Origin: Desulfonema magnum
GTDB lineage: Bacteria > Desulfobacterota > Desulfobacteria > Desulfobacterales > 4be13
DNA length: 64,000 bases
Assembly (NCBI RefSeq): GCF_017377395.1
Contig: NZ_CP061800.1
Span: 5,539,633-5,603,632, forward strand
Direction of reading: 5' to 3'
The stretch's first letter is position 1. Every line of letters begins with the position of its first letter. The translations under genes were made by a program, and so were the position numbers. Of this stretch, positions 45,159-53,551 are shown piece by piece. Below the pieces are notes generated by a model. That model searched no databases. It was given only the letters and a program-made list of their open reading frames with translations, and was not told the origin of the DNA.

Positions 45159-48100
45159 GTGGAAAACGAACGAGTTGAAGGAAGTTTTTTTAACAGTCCC
45201 GCAGACCGTAATTTCGGAGATGTTATGGTTGTCGGCGGAGGGGTCAGCGGTATTCAGGCGTCTCTTGATCTTGCCACTGCCGGTTTCAAGGTTTACCTGG
45301 TTGAGAAAGCCCCGAGTATTGGCGGCCATATGGCCCAGCTTGACAAGACTTTTCCCACCAATGACTGCTCCATGTGAATACTCTCACCCAAACTGGTCGA
45401 GGTCGGCCGGCATCCGAATATAGAGGTATTGACCTACACTGAAGTTGACAGTGTGGAAGGAGAAGCAGGGGATTTCAAGGTAACCCTGACTAAAAAGCCC
45501 AGATATATTATTGAGGAGAAATGCACGGGGTGTACCACCTGTGTGGAATACTGCCCGGTTCAGTATCCTGATCAGTTTAATCAGGATATATCGCAGAACA
45601 AAGCGGTTCATATTTATTTTGCTCAGGCGATTCCCCTTGTCGCATATATTGATGAAAGCTGTCTTTATCTTAAAGAAAAAAAATGTCTTATTTGCGAAAG
45701 TGTATGTCAGGCTGATGCCATAGATTTGAATCAGACCGCGGAGAAGGTGGAAATAAATGTAGGGGCTGTGATTCTGTCTCTTGGCATTGAGCCGTTTGAT
45801 CCCAGGGTAAGGGAGGAATATCGCTACGGAGAGTTTGAAAATGTGGTAACCAGTATGGACTATGAGCGCCTGTTATGCGCGACCGGGCCTTATGAGGGTG
45901 AGATACTGCGGGCTTCTGACAAAAAGCATCCCCATAAAATCGCCTGGATTCAGTGTGTGGGATCCAGACAGGTGATCCCGGGCGGTAACAGCTATTGTTC
46001 TGCCGTATGTTGCACATATGCTCAGAAACAGGTGATTCTGACAAAAGATCACGACGCGGACGCGGAGTGTACCATATTCCATAATGATATTCGTTCCTAC
46101 GGCAAGGATTTTGAACGATATTTTCAAAGAACTGAAGAGCTTCCCGGGATGCGGTTTATCAGAAGCTACACATCCATCGCAAGAGAGAACCCGGAAACCA
46201 AGAATGTGGCAGTACGATATTCCACCCCCGACGATGGCGTCAAAGAGGAAGAATTCGATATGGTGGTATTATCCGTGGGACTGAATCCGCCTGCTGATTA
46301 TGAGAAGCTGGCAGAGATATTCGGAATCGAACTCGAATCACACGGATTTTGTAAAATTAATTCTTCCAATCCTATGGAGACCACCAGGCCCGGTATTTTT
46401 GTAAGCGGAACGTTCCAGGGGCCTACGGATATTCCCGAGTCGGTCTTTACGGCCAGTGCCGCGGGAGCCCAATGTGGCGAACTCCTTGACTACAGACGGG
46501 GAAATCTGACCAAAGAAAGGATATATCCGCCGGAAAGGGATGTTTCTCAGGAGGAGCCGCGGATAGGGGTGTTTGTGTGTCATTGCGGGGCCAACATCGG
46601 GAGGATCGTAGATGTTCCTTCCGCGGTTGAATATGCCCTGACCCTGCCCAATGTTGTCTATGCTCAGGAACAGTTGTTTTCATGCGCGACGAATTCCGCC
46701 CAGGAAATAACAGACATGACAAAGGAAAAAGGGCTTAACCGGGTGGTTGTTGCTGCCTGCTCCCCCAGAACCCTTGAACCGTTATTCCGGGACACTGTTC
46801 GGGAGGCAGGAATAAATCAGTATTATTACGACATGGCGAACATCAGGGAGCATAACTCCTGGGTCCACTCCAAAGAAAAGGAAGATGCCACACAGAAGGC
46901 AAAGGATATCATCCGAATGTCAGTGGCACGAGCCTCCCTTTTGGAGCCGCTACAGGAATATGATCTGCCAGTAAACAAGGCAGCGTTGGTGGTCGGCGGA
47001 GGTATTGCAGGTATGACGTGCGCCCTCTCCATCGTCAGCCAGGGACATGAAGTTTACTTGGTGGAAAAAGATGCTGACTTGGGGGGAACAGCAAGGAGAA
47101 TCCATTACACCCTGGACGGGATGGATGTTCAGGCCCATTTGCATGATCTTATAGAAAAGGTATATCAGCATCCCCTGGTGCATGTATATACCGATGCTAA
47201 AATAACGGATGCTGCCGGTTATGTTGGGAATTTTGTAACCAAAGTGGAGTCCGAAAGAGGGATCACAGAGATAGAACACGGGGCCGCGGTCATCGCTATC
47301 GGTGCGGATGTATATGAACCCACTGAATACCTTTACGGAGAAGATGACAGAGTTCTGACTCATCTTGAGTTAGAGGATCATATCGTCAGAGAAGAAGAAA
47401 AAGTAGTGAAGGCCGAGAGTCTGGTGATGATTCAATGCGTAGGTTGCAGAAACGAGGAGAGAAATTACTGTAGCCGGATATGCTGCGGTGTGTCAATAAA
47501 GAACGCATTGAAACTGAAAGAGATAAACCCCGATATGGATATATACATCCTCTTTCGGGATATGAGAACATACGGGTTCAGTGAGGATTATTATCGGGAA
47601 GCGGCAGATAAGGGTGTCAGATTCATTCGCTACGAACCCGAGGACGAACCTCAGGTGGAACCTGGTGAGTCAGAGGAGGGGCGGCCTGTTTTAAAGGTGA
47701 CTGCGACAGATTATATTCTGGGTCAGAAGCTTGAAATAGATGCGGATATAATTGCGTTGGCTGCTGCTGTTATTCCCTCCGCAGGCACGAAGGAGGTCGC
47801 GGGCTTATTCAAGGTGACACTGAGTCCGGATGAGTTTTTCAAAGAGGCTCATGCCAAATTAAAACCCGTGGAGTTTGCTGCAGACGGGGTTTATCTTTGC
47901 GGAATGGCCCAGTATCCTAAACAGATACCGGAAACCATCAGCCAGGCTTACGGTGCTGCCGGCCGGGTCCTGACGCTTCTCTCCCACGACACGGTCGTCG
48001 CCTCGGGTTCTATTTGCGAGGTGGATGAGAAAAAGTGCATGGGGTGCGGGGCATGTCTCTCAGCCTGTACATATGGTGCCATAGAGTTTCGTGAGGTAAA

Positions 48101-48242
48101 AAAGGATAAAAAGGCTGTGGTCAATCCCGTTCTTTGTAAAGGAGACGGTCTCTGCAATGTAAAGTGTCCCACAGGCGCTATTTCGCTGAAGCACTTTACC
48201 GATGAAGAAATCCTGAGCCAGATTGATGCCGCGGCGGCTTAA
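45159..48242 (+). CDS. bamE: BamE, HdrA-like flavoprotein, selenocysteine-containing
   Basis: 1027 residues if TGA 45375-45377 is read as Sec73. The frame is the same on both sides: ...KTFPTNDCSM-U-ILSPKLVEVGRHPN, where other HdrA proteins have Cys in a conserved NDCSMC stretch. Domains in order: FAD-binding VGGGVSGIQASLDLA (about 24), Sec73, [4Fe-4S] CTGCTTCVEYCP (about 122), a Cys-rich QCVGSRQ region, a second FAD fold VVGGGIAGMTCALS (about 610), and C-terminal ferredoxin clusters (CMGCGACLSACTYG at about 960). Proposed to bifurcate electrons in the Bam complex. Without readthrough only a 72-residue stub and a start-less remainder would result. AAGAGAAG precedes the ATG. Confidence 0.92.
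45375..45377 (+). promoter_or_regulatory. selenocysteine TGA codon of bamE
   Basis: In-frame TGA at the position of a conserved Cys. A bacterial SECIS is expected within about 40 nt; GGTC at 45395-45398, 18 nt after the TGA, between ACCCAAACT and GAGGTCGG, is a candidate apical loop, but I could not fold it. Confidence 0.85.
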
Positions 48243-48289
48243 ATCTCAATGCAGATTTCTTTTATCAGCAGTTACGCCTGAAATTTGGC

Positions 48290-48331
48290 GGTGTCTGATA
48301 TCACGCTCCGCAGAAGGTGGTATCAGACACC
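48290..48331 (+). terminator. hairpin after bamE
   Basis: GGTGTCTGATA and TATCAGACACC arms, extended by TCAC/GGTGG pairs, around a CGCTCCGCAGAA loop. Lies between bamE and hicB and may end the bam transcript there or mark an insertion edge. Confidence 0.5.
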
Positions 48332-48403
48332 AAAATATTCGGTCAGTCCGTCCTTGCGCTGATGAGCTTTGGCGTTCGTTCATTAAGAGACAGGAGATGG
48401 AAT

Positions 48404-48622
48404 ATGAAGGCAGAATTTACAGCAATCATTGAAACAGCACCTGAAGGCGGGTATTGGGCCATTTGTCCGGAAATCCCTGGCGCCAACGGACAAGGCGAGA
48501 CGATTGAGGAAACTAAGAATAATCTTCGGCAGGCTATCGAATTAATCTTGGAAGATCGCAGAGAGGACATCCTTCGCGGGTTGCCTGAGGATGTAATCCA
48601 AGATACGGTGATGGTTGGATGA
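48404..48622 (+). CDS. hicB: HicB antitoxin
   Basis: 72 residues from ATG 48404, behind CAGGAGATGG; the longer frame to 48317 has no ribosome-binding site. Partial RNase-H-like HicB fold: FTAIIETAPEGGYWAICPEI, GANGQGETIEETKNNLRQAIE. No C-terminal DNA-binding extension. Overlaps hicA by 4 nt (ATGA). Confidence 0.88.
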   Translation: MKAEFTAIIETAPEGGYWAICPEIPGANGQGETIEETKNNLRQAIELILEDRREDILRGLPEDVIQDTVMVG

Positions 48623-48798
48623 AACGACGGGAACTGGAACAAAGGTTAAGAATTGCGGGTTGTTACCTGAAGCGTGAAGGAAACTCTCATTCACTTTGGA
48701 TTAATCCGAAACATGGGATTACGGAAACAATTCCTCGGCACACTGAAATCAAAGAACCATTGGCAAAGAAGATTTTGAAGAATTTGAAGGCAGATTGA
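48619..48798 (+). CDS. hicA: HicA toxin (mRNA interferase)
   Basis: 59 residues: MKRRELEQRLRIAGCYLKRE...GNSHSLWINPKHG, with the catalytic His in the NSHSLW loop and the double-stranded RNA-binding fold of HicA. Cleaves mRNA; neutralised by HicB. Stop at 48796-48798. Too short for many gene callers. Confidence 0.88.
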   Translation: MKRRELEQRLRIAGCYLKREGNSHSLWINPKHGITETIPRHTEIKEPLAKKILKNLKAD

Positions 48799-48866
48799 CC
48801 GAACCAATCATTCCGACGGACGGGGGCTTCCGCTTCGCTCCGGCCCCTGCAATTCGTCGTTAGTTG
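48799..48866 (+). other. attC-like site after hicA
   Basis: CCGAACCAATC at the left and TTCGTCGTTAGTTGCG at the right, with CGACGGACGGGGGC/GGCCCC...CGTCG arms and a TTCCGCTTCGCTCC loop. The right core GTTAGTT fits GTTRRRY; the left core is imperfect. Suggests that hicBA arrived as an integron cassette. Confidence 0.5.
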
Positions 48867-48907
48867 CGTTTAATGGCGTTTAATCGAAATCAAGGCAGTA
48901 TGTTGAT

Positions 48908-49093
48908 ATGAAATTTGAATGGGATTCCCATAAAGCCGCAACCAATTTCCGAAAGCATAAGATTTCTTTCAAAGAAGCCTCAGCAGCTTTGAGTTATCCG
49001 ATGGCCGCAACCGGCATTAATCCTGACCATTTGTCGATATCATACAACAAATGGATGGTGGTTGAAGATAAGGTATATGTATGTATAGACTAA
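48908..49093 (+). pseudogene. BrnT-like toxin, N-terminal fragment
   Basis: 61 residues. MKFEWDSHKAATNFRKHKISF EEA-type start is that of BrnT RNase toxins, up to about residue 42 (INPDHLS); the catalytic remainder is replaced by an unrelated tail. No BrnA antitoxin gene. Ends 18 nt before bamF. Confidence 0.65.
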
Positions 49094-49111
49094 CAAAGGA
49101 GATAAGAACGA

Positions 49112-49954
49112 ATGAGTGCAGGACTTAAATTTAAACCGAGAATATTAGGTTTTGTATGCCATTGGTGAGCATACGGCGCTGCTGACATGGCTGGAGTTTC
49201 CAGACTGCAATATACAACTGAAACCAGGCTTATTCGCGTCATGTGTTCCGGCAGAGTTGACTTGGAATTTGTACTCAGGGCCTTCTTGAACGGAATGGAT
49301 GGGGTGTTTATTGGCGGGTGTCATCTTGGCGAATGTAATTACATTACCCATGGAAATTACCATGCATTGAACATGGTGCTTCTGTGCAGAAAAATAATGG
49401 AACACATCGGACTGAACCCGGAAAGACTAAGGGTCGAATTTATGTCTGCCGGTGACGGAATCCTCTTTGCCGAAGTAATGGGTGATTTTGGCAAAAAGGT
49501 GAAGGCGCTGGGACCCCTTGGCAAAGGTGAGGACATAGATCAAGATGAATTAAAGGTTAAAATTAAAGAAGTTATAAAGCTGATTCCCTACATTAAGATC
49601 GTGGAAAGGGAGAAACTGGCGTCACATCTTGAGAACAAAGAAGATTATGATGAGCTTTTCACCAGTGATGAAATAGACAGGTTATTCAGCGAAGTCACTT
49701 CGTATTATATTGATCCGGAGAAATGCCGGGCCTGCGGCACGTGCCTCAGAAAATGCCCTGCGGATGCTATTATAGGTGCCAAGAAGCAGATTCATGTGAT
49801 TGACCAGGAGAAGTGTATAAAATGCGGAACCTGCTTTGAAGCCTGCCCGCCTAAATTTGGTGCGGTGACCAAGTATTCCGGCGAGCCTGTTCCGCCGCCG
49901 ATTCCTGAAGAAGAAAGAACCATAGTCAAAAAGACTAAAAATAACAAAGAATGA
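49112..49954 (+). CDS. bamF: BamF, MvhD-like Fe-S protein, selenocysteine-containing
   Basis: 280 residues if TGA 49166-49168 is read as Sec19. Start ATG 49112 behind AAAGGAGAT gives MSAGLKFKPRILGFVCHW-U-AYGAADMAGVSRLQY, where MvhD proteins have a C-x-W-C pair; the sequence continues in the same frame. MvhD domain to about residue 140 (IRVMCSGRVDLEFVLRAF, CHLGECNY), then two ferredoxin clusters CRACGTCLRKCP (about 205) and CIKCGTCFEACPP (about 236). Would connect BamE to an external donor. Separated from bamE by 870 bp of toxin-antitoxin DNA. Confidence 0.92.
49166..49168 (+). promoter_or_regulatory. selenocysteine TGA codon of bamF
   Basis: In-frame TGA replacing a conserved Cys. Candidate SECIS stem CTGG-AGTTT-CCAG lies about 22 nt downstream; needs folding to confirm. 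Confidence 0.85.
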
Positions 49955-50116
49955 GAGAAAACATGCCTTTCCCTCACCTTCTTCCGACCGCGGCAGAGCG
50001 GCATTTAATGCCGGCGGAAAACGGCTCTGAGGTCGAAATTAACCGTATTTTTGATTGCATCAGCACGCCGTTGCGAAAACCAGAACAAACTGTCTGTCTG
50101 TAAGTTTTCGGACATA

Positions 50117-50149
50117 AGAACTCCGAGGTTTCCAAAACCTCGGAGTTCT
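50117..50149. repeat. REP-like palindrome, CTCCGAGGTTTT family
   Basis: AGAACTCCGAGGTTT and AAACCTCGGAGTTCT nearly perfect arms. Only notable item in the 384-bp gap between bamF and etfB. Confidence 0.8.
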
Positions 50150-50338
50150 CTGATAGCGGAACTTGCCGTCGAAACGGGGGCAGGCCCTGAGTGTGACCCT
50201 CGCCTTTTTCTTGCCAAGGAATCTGAATGAATAGTATTGTGGCGAAAACCGCATCAGGAGTAATAAAACTGTGACTGGATATCACAATTCGGCAATGTTG
50301 GTCATAACCAGAAAAGACCCAATAATCAGGAGGATATT

Positions 50339-51121
50339 TTGAAAATTCTCACAACAGTAAAAAAAGTGGTTGATGTAGAATTGAACATGCATGTGAAGGA
50401 CGGCGCCATTGTTGAAGACGGGCTGCAGTATGTTATAAACGCCTGGGATGAAAATGCAGTGGAAGCATCTGTCCAGCTGAAAGAAAATAACAAAGCGGAA
50501 ACGACCTTGGTGAGCGTGGGCGGCGGAGACAACACCGATATTATCCGCAAATGTTATGCCATGGGAATTGAAAACGGGATTCATATTGATGATCCGGCAC
50601 TGGACAAGGCTGATTCATCCGTTTTTGCCAAAGTGTTGCAAAAGGTTTACGAAAACGGAGCGTATGATCTCGTCATCACCGGAAAACAGGCCCAGGATAC
50701 AGACAGCGGCCAGACCGGAATCATGCTGGCAGAGTATCTGGGTGTGCCTTGTGTCAGTAATGTCATTGCCATTGAAGTTGCAGACGAACAGCACATTAAA
50801 GTTTCCCGGCTGGGGGATGCCGGAACCGAAATTGTTGAACTTGAATTACCTGCTGTGGTCACGGTGAGTGATAGTATCAACGAACCCCGGCTGCCCCAGA
50901 TGCGCGGCATCATGATGGCCAAGAAAAAGAAAATCAAAAAAATGGATCTGGCAGCACTGGGCACTTCGTATGATGATCTCGGAGGCACTGGTCTGAAATC
51001 GGAAGTTATTGAATTTATGGCATCGAAAACACGCGAAGCCGGGCAAAAATTTGAAGGCGATCCGGCTGAAATCACAGCTCAGGTCGTGGGTCTTCTGGCC
51101 AATGAAGCAAAGGTGTTTTAA
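50339..51121 (+). CDS. etfB: electron transfer flavoprotein, beta subunit
   Basis: 260 residues; TTG start (MKILTTVKKVVDVELNMHV) with AGGAGG 7 nt upstream. ETF signatures: NAWDENAVEASVQLKE, VSVGGGDNTDIIRKCYAMG, GKQAQDTDSGQTG (about 120) and EPRLPQMRGIMMAKKKK. Accepts electrons from acyl-CoA dehydrogenases and binds AMP or FAD. etfA follows after 69 nt. Confidence 0.95.
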   Translation: MKILTTVKKVVDVELNMHVKDGAIVEDGLQYVINAWDENAVEASVQLKENNKAETTLVSVGGGDNTDIIRKCYAMGIENGIHIDDPALDKADSSVFAKVLQKVYENGAYDLVITGKQAQDTDSGQTGIMLAEYLGVPCVSNVIAIEVADEQHIKVSRLGDAGTEIVELELPAVVTVSDSINEPRLPQMRGIMMAKKKKIKKMDLAALGTSYDDLGGTGLKSEVIEFMASKTREAGQKFEGDPAEITAQVVGLLANEAKVF

Positions 51122-51190
51122 ATAACTTCAAAATATTATTTACTATCATAACTGGACACTAACCGGATTCATACAAGGAAAACACATATT

Positions 51191-52150
51191 ATGGCTAAAG
51201 TACTCATAGTCGCAGATATCAAACAAGGTGTACTCAAAGGCAGCACAGCCGAACTGTCATCAAAAGCCAAGGCCATTGGCGCGGAAACCGCAGTGGTGGC
51301 AATTGGCAGTAATATCGAATCGTTAATTCCAGACCTGGTAAACGCCGGTTCTGATACGCAGTATATCGCGGATGATCCCAGTCTTGAACTATTTTCTGCC
51401 GGTCCTTATGCATCGTGTGTCGTTGACGCAGCCAAACAATTTGGTGCCAATCTGATTTGGTTTGGTTTTTCTGAAAGCGGCAAAGCCGCGGCCCCGAGGG
51501 TCGCAGCTCAGTTGGATGCAGCATGCGCCACTGAAATTACTGATGTGACACTTGACGGTGATCAGATCGAAGTCGTAAGACCCGCCATTGCAAACAAAGT
51601 GATGCAACGCATCAAAGTCAATACCGACCAACTGGTGGCAGTTGTCAGAGCGGGCGCATTTGAGGCCACAGAAGGCATCACAGGAACCGAAAACGTTGTC
51701 AAGCTCTCTGCCCCGGAAACTGATCTGAAGGCCGTGATTAAGGAACTCATATCAGATGCAAGCGGTGAAATTGATCTTGCCGATGCTGACGTTGTCGTAT
51801 CTGTGGGACGGGGTGCCAAAGATCAGGCCGGTGTTGATCTTGTAAAAGAACTGGCCAATGATCTGCAAGCAGGTTTTGGCGCTTCCCGGGCCATGATAGA
51901 CGGCGGTTTCATGGCACATAACAAGCAGGTGGGGCAGACCGGTAAAATTGTAGCACCGACGCTTTATATGGCCATCGGTATCTCCGGAGCCATTCAGCAC
52001 CTTGCAGGCATGAACGGCTCAAAAGTGATTCTGGCTGTCAACAAAGACCCCGAAGCTCCCATCTTTAACGTGGCCGACTATGGCATCGTCGGAGATCTCT
52101 TCGAAGTAGTTCCGATTCTTCGAGAAGAAATTAAAAAAGTCAGAGCTTAG
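51191..52150 (+). CDS. etfA: electron transfer flavoprotein, alpha subunit
   Basis: 319 residues. C-terminal FAD-binding domain: SVGRGAKD, LANDLQAGFGASRAMIDGGF, GQTGKIVAPTLYMAIGISGA and NKDPEAPIFNVADYGIVGD. Forms EtfAB with the preceding gene; the likely acceptor is the membrane Fe-S protein at 53552. Confidence 0.95.
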   Translation: MAKVLIVADIKQGVLKGSTAELSSKAKAIGAETAVVAIGSNIESLIPDLVNAGSDTQYIADDPSLELFSAGPYASCVVDAAKQFGANLIWFGFSESGKAAAPRVAAQLDAACATEITDVTLDGDQIEVVRPAIANKVMQRIKVNTDQLVAVVRAGAFEATEGITGTENVVKLSAPETDLKAVIKELISDASGEIDLADADVVVSVGRGAKDQAGVDLVKELANDLQAGFGASRAMIDGGFMAHNKQVGQTGKIVAPTLYMAIGISGAIQHLAGMNGSKVILAVNKDPEAPIFNVADYGIVGDLFEVVPILREEIKKVRA

Positions 52151-52203
52151 AAGGAGTGTCACGGACTGGCATCCGGCGGCCCAGAGCATGGGGTGATGAA
52201 AAT

Positions 52204-52316
52204 ATTGCCAATGCGCTTAAAAGGCTGATCCCGTTTTTGTTCCCTGTATTTTATCATTATCCGATCTTCAATCAGAAAAAATATGTGGAATAAAAACGGG
52301 ATCACAATTGGCAATC
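52204..52316. repeat. inverted repeat downstream of etfA
   Basis: TGATCCCGTTTTT (52226-52238) pairs with AAAAACGGGATCA (about 52292-52304), and ATTGCCAAT pairs with ATTGGCAAT outside them. Possible terminator region for etfBA. Confidence 0.5.
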
Positions 52317-52462
52317 CTGTTTATAACATTTTCATCAGTTCAGGCAGGTGAGAGTTTCAGATATCCGGAACACTGTTTCGGACATGGCAACCGTTTATAA
52401 TGCTTTCTTGCTCACTGAACATGCGGTATAACTTGTTAAAAAATGATATGCTTCCTAAAATT

Positions 52463-52549
52463 GGTGTGTTCTAAAACTGGACTTGTTCCAATATTTGCTA
52501 AATTGATTCAAATAGTTATAAAGTTTAGCTCCCCTTTTGGAACACTGCC
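52463..52549. mobile_element. 87-bp MITE (family D), copy 2
   Basis: Same length and sequence class as 14055-14141 in reverse orientation (GTGTTCTAAAACTGGACTTG at one end, GGGGAGC...TTGGAACAC at the other). No target duplication is visible, so it is probably an older copy. Confidence 0.85.
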
Positions 52550-52603
52550 AAACATTTCAGTTATTTGATAATCATATATTCACGGAACTAACAGGGAGGC
52601 AAT

Positions 52604-52930
52604 GTGATGCAATTAGAGGATAACACGCTCACAAAACTGAAACAGTTTGAATATCTTTTTCAGCATGGGCATAAAAGTGATCTGATCAGGGAAACACTCA
52701 GCAAGCTGGCAGAGATTGAATTATTTGAATTTAAAAAGAATCTTTTGGAAATACAAAACAAAATCAGTCTGTTTGAAAAACAGTACAACATGACTTCGGA
52801 AACATTTTCAGAAAAATTTGATGCCGGGGAACTCGGTGATTCTGCTAATTTTATTGAGTGGTTTGCTTATACGGATATGCGGGATGAGCTTTTGAAAAAA
52901 ATTGAAATTCTTGACAAATCAGATGCCTGA
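52604..52930 (+). CDS. TumA-like antitoxin candidate, second copy
   Basis: 108 residues, predicted helical. KQYNMTSETFSEKFDAGELG and ANFIEWFAYTDMRDELLKKI parallel YERKYGILSETFYELYEGGT and WSDWAGAYKLLIRR of the cassette protein at 23446. GGGAGG 9 nt upstream. Followed directly by a DUF6516-type frame. Confidence 0.65.
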   Translation: MMQLEDNTLTKLKQFEYLFQHGHKSDLIRETLSKLAEIELFEFKKNLLEIQNKISLFEKQYNMTSETFSEKFDAGELGDSANFIEWFAYTDMRDELLKKIEILDKSDA

Positions 52931-53320
52931 CGGATGCCCGGACATATTTGGAAACAGTAAAACTGAAGCTGGTTGCTTTGCCCCAAAATTCGGTCAGCAG
53001 AGATAGTTGATGAGCGCACTGTTTTGCCGAATCACGGGTATTTCAGAGCCCGTCTGACCCTGATAAATGGCGATTTTCTTGAAATATCAGAATATTTCAT
53101 ATCTGACGGGAATCAGTGCAGACCTCAGAAGTATCGGTATCAGCGGATGGACAGCTCGCGTATCCGTCTCATAAAACGATGGGATAATGCAGGCCATTTT
53201 CCTTTGTTGCCCGGTTATCCGCATCATGTTCACATCGGAAGTGAAGATAATGCAAAACCCTCAGAGCCGCTTAGTATTATCAAACTTATTGGTATTATAG
53301 AACAAGAAATTGAATTATAG
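52927..53320 (+). pseudogene. DUF6516/TumE-like toxin, frameshifted
   Basis: Upstream frame reads DARTYLETVKLKLVALPQNS to a stop; the downstream frame reads IVDERTVLPNHGYFRARLTL...DNAGHFPLLPGYPHHVHIGS to 53320. A one-base change in AGCAGAGATAG (about 53000) would join them. There is no good ATG; the upstream part would need CTG at 52927. The PHHVH motif and GYFRARL block are those of the DUF6516 family. Confidence 0.65.
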
Positions 53321-53332
53321 TAAACGGTCTTT

Positions 53333-53520
53333 TGCAGATTCCAAATATCAAATTTCAAATAAACTCCGAATTGCGATCTCCGAATCTCAAATAAATCCCG
53401 AAGTTCAATCTCCACATTTCAAATAAGTAAAATTGAGATTCGGGATTCGGGATTTGAGATTTGGGATTTGGGATTTGGGATTTGGGATTTGGGATTTGGG
53501 ATTTATTTGATATTTGAACA
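53333..53520. repeat. AT-rich microrepeats with TGGGATT heptamers
   Basis: CAAATTTCAAATAAACTCCG-type runs followed by eight or so TTGGGAT heptamers; the two halves are roughly inverted relative to each other. Similar DNA is found inside the VWA gene (31258) and, in short form, valS (9410). Confidence 0.85.
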
Positions 53521-53551
53521 TTGAAATTTGGAATTTACACACGAGGTATTT

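Noticed and set aside
45429..48242. A separate HdrA gene beginning at 45429
   Set aside because: There is no ribosome-binding site and the FAD-binding N-terminus lies upstream in the same frame, across the TGA.
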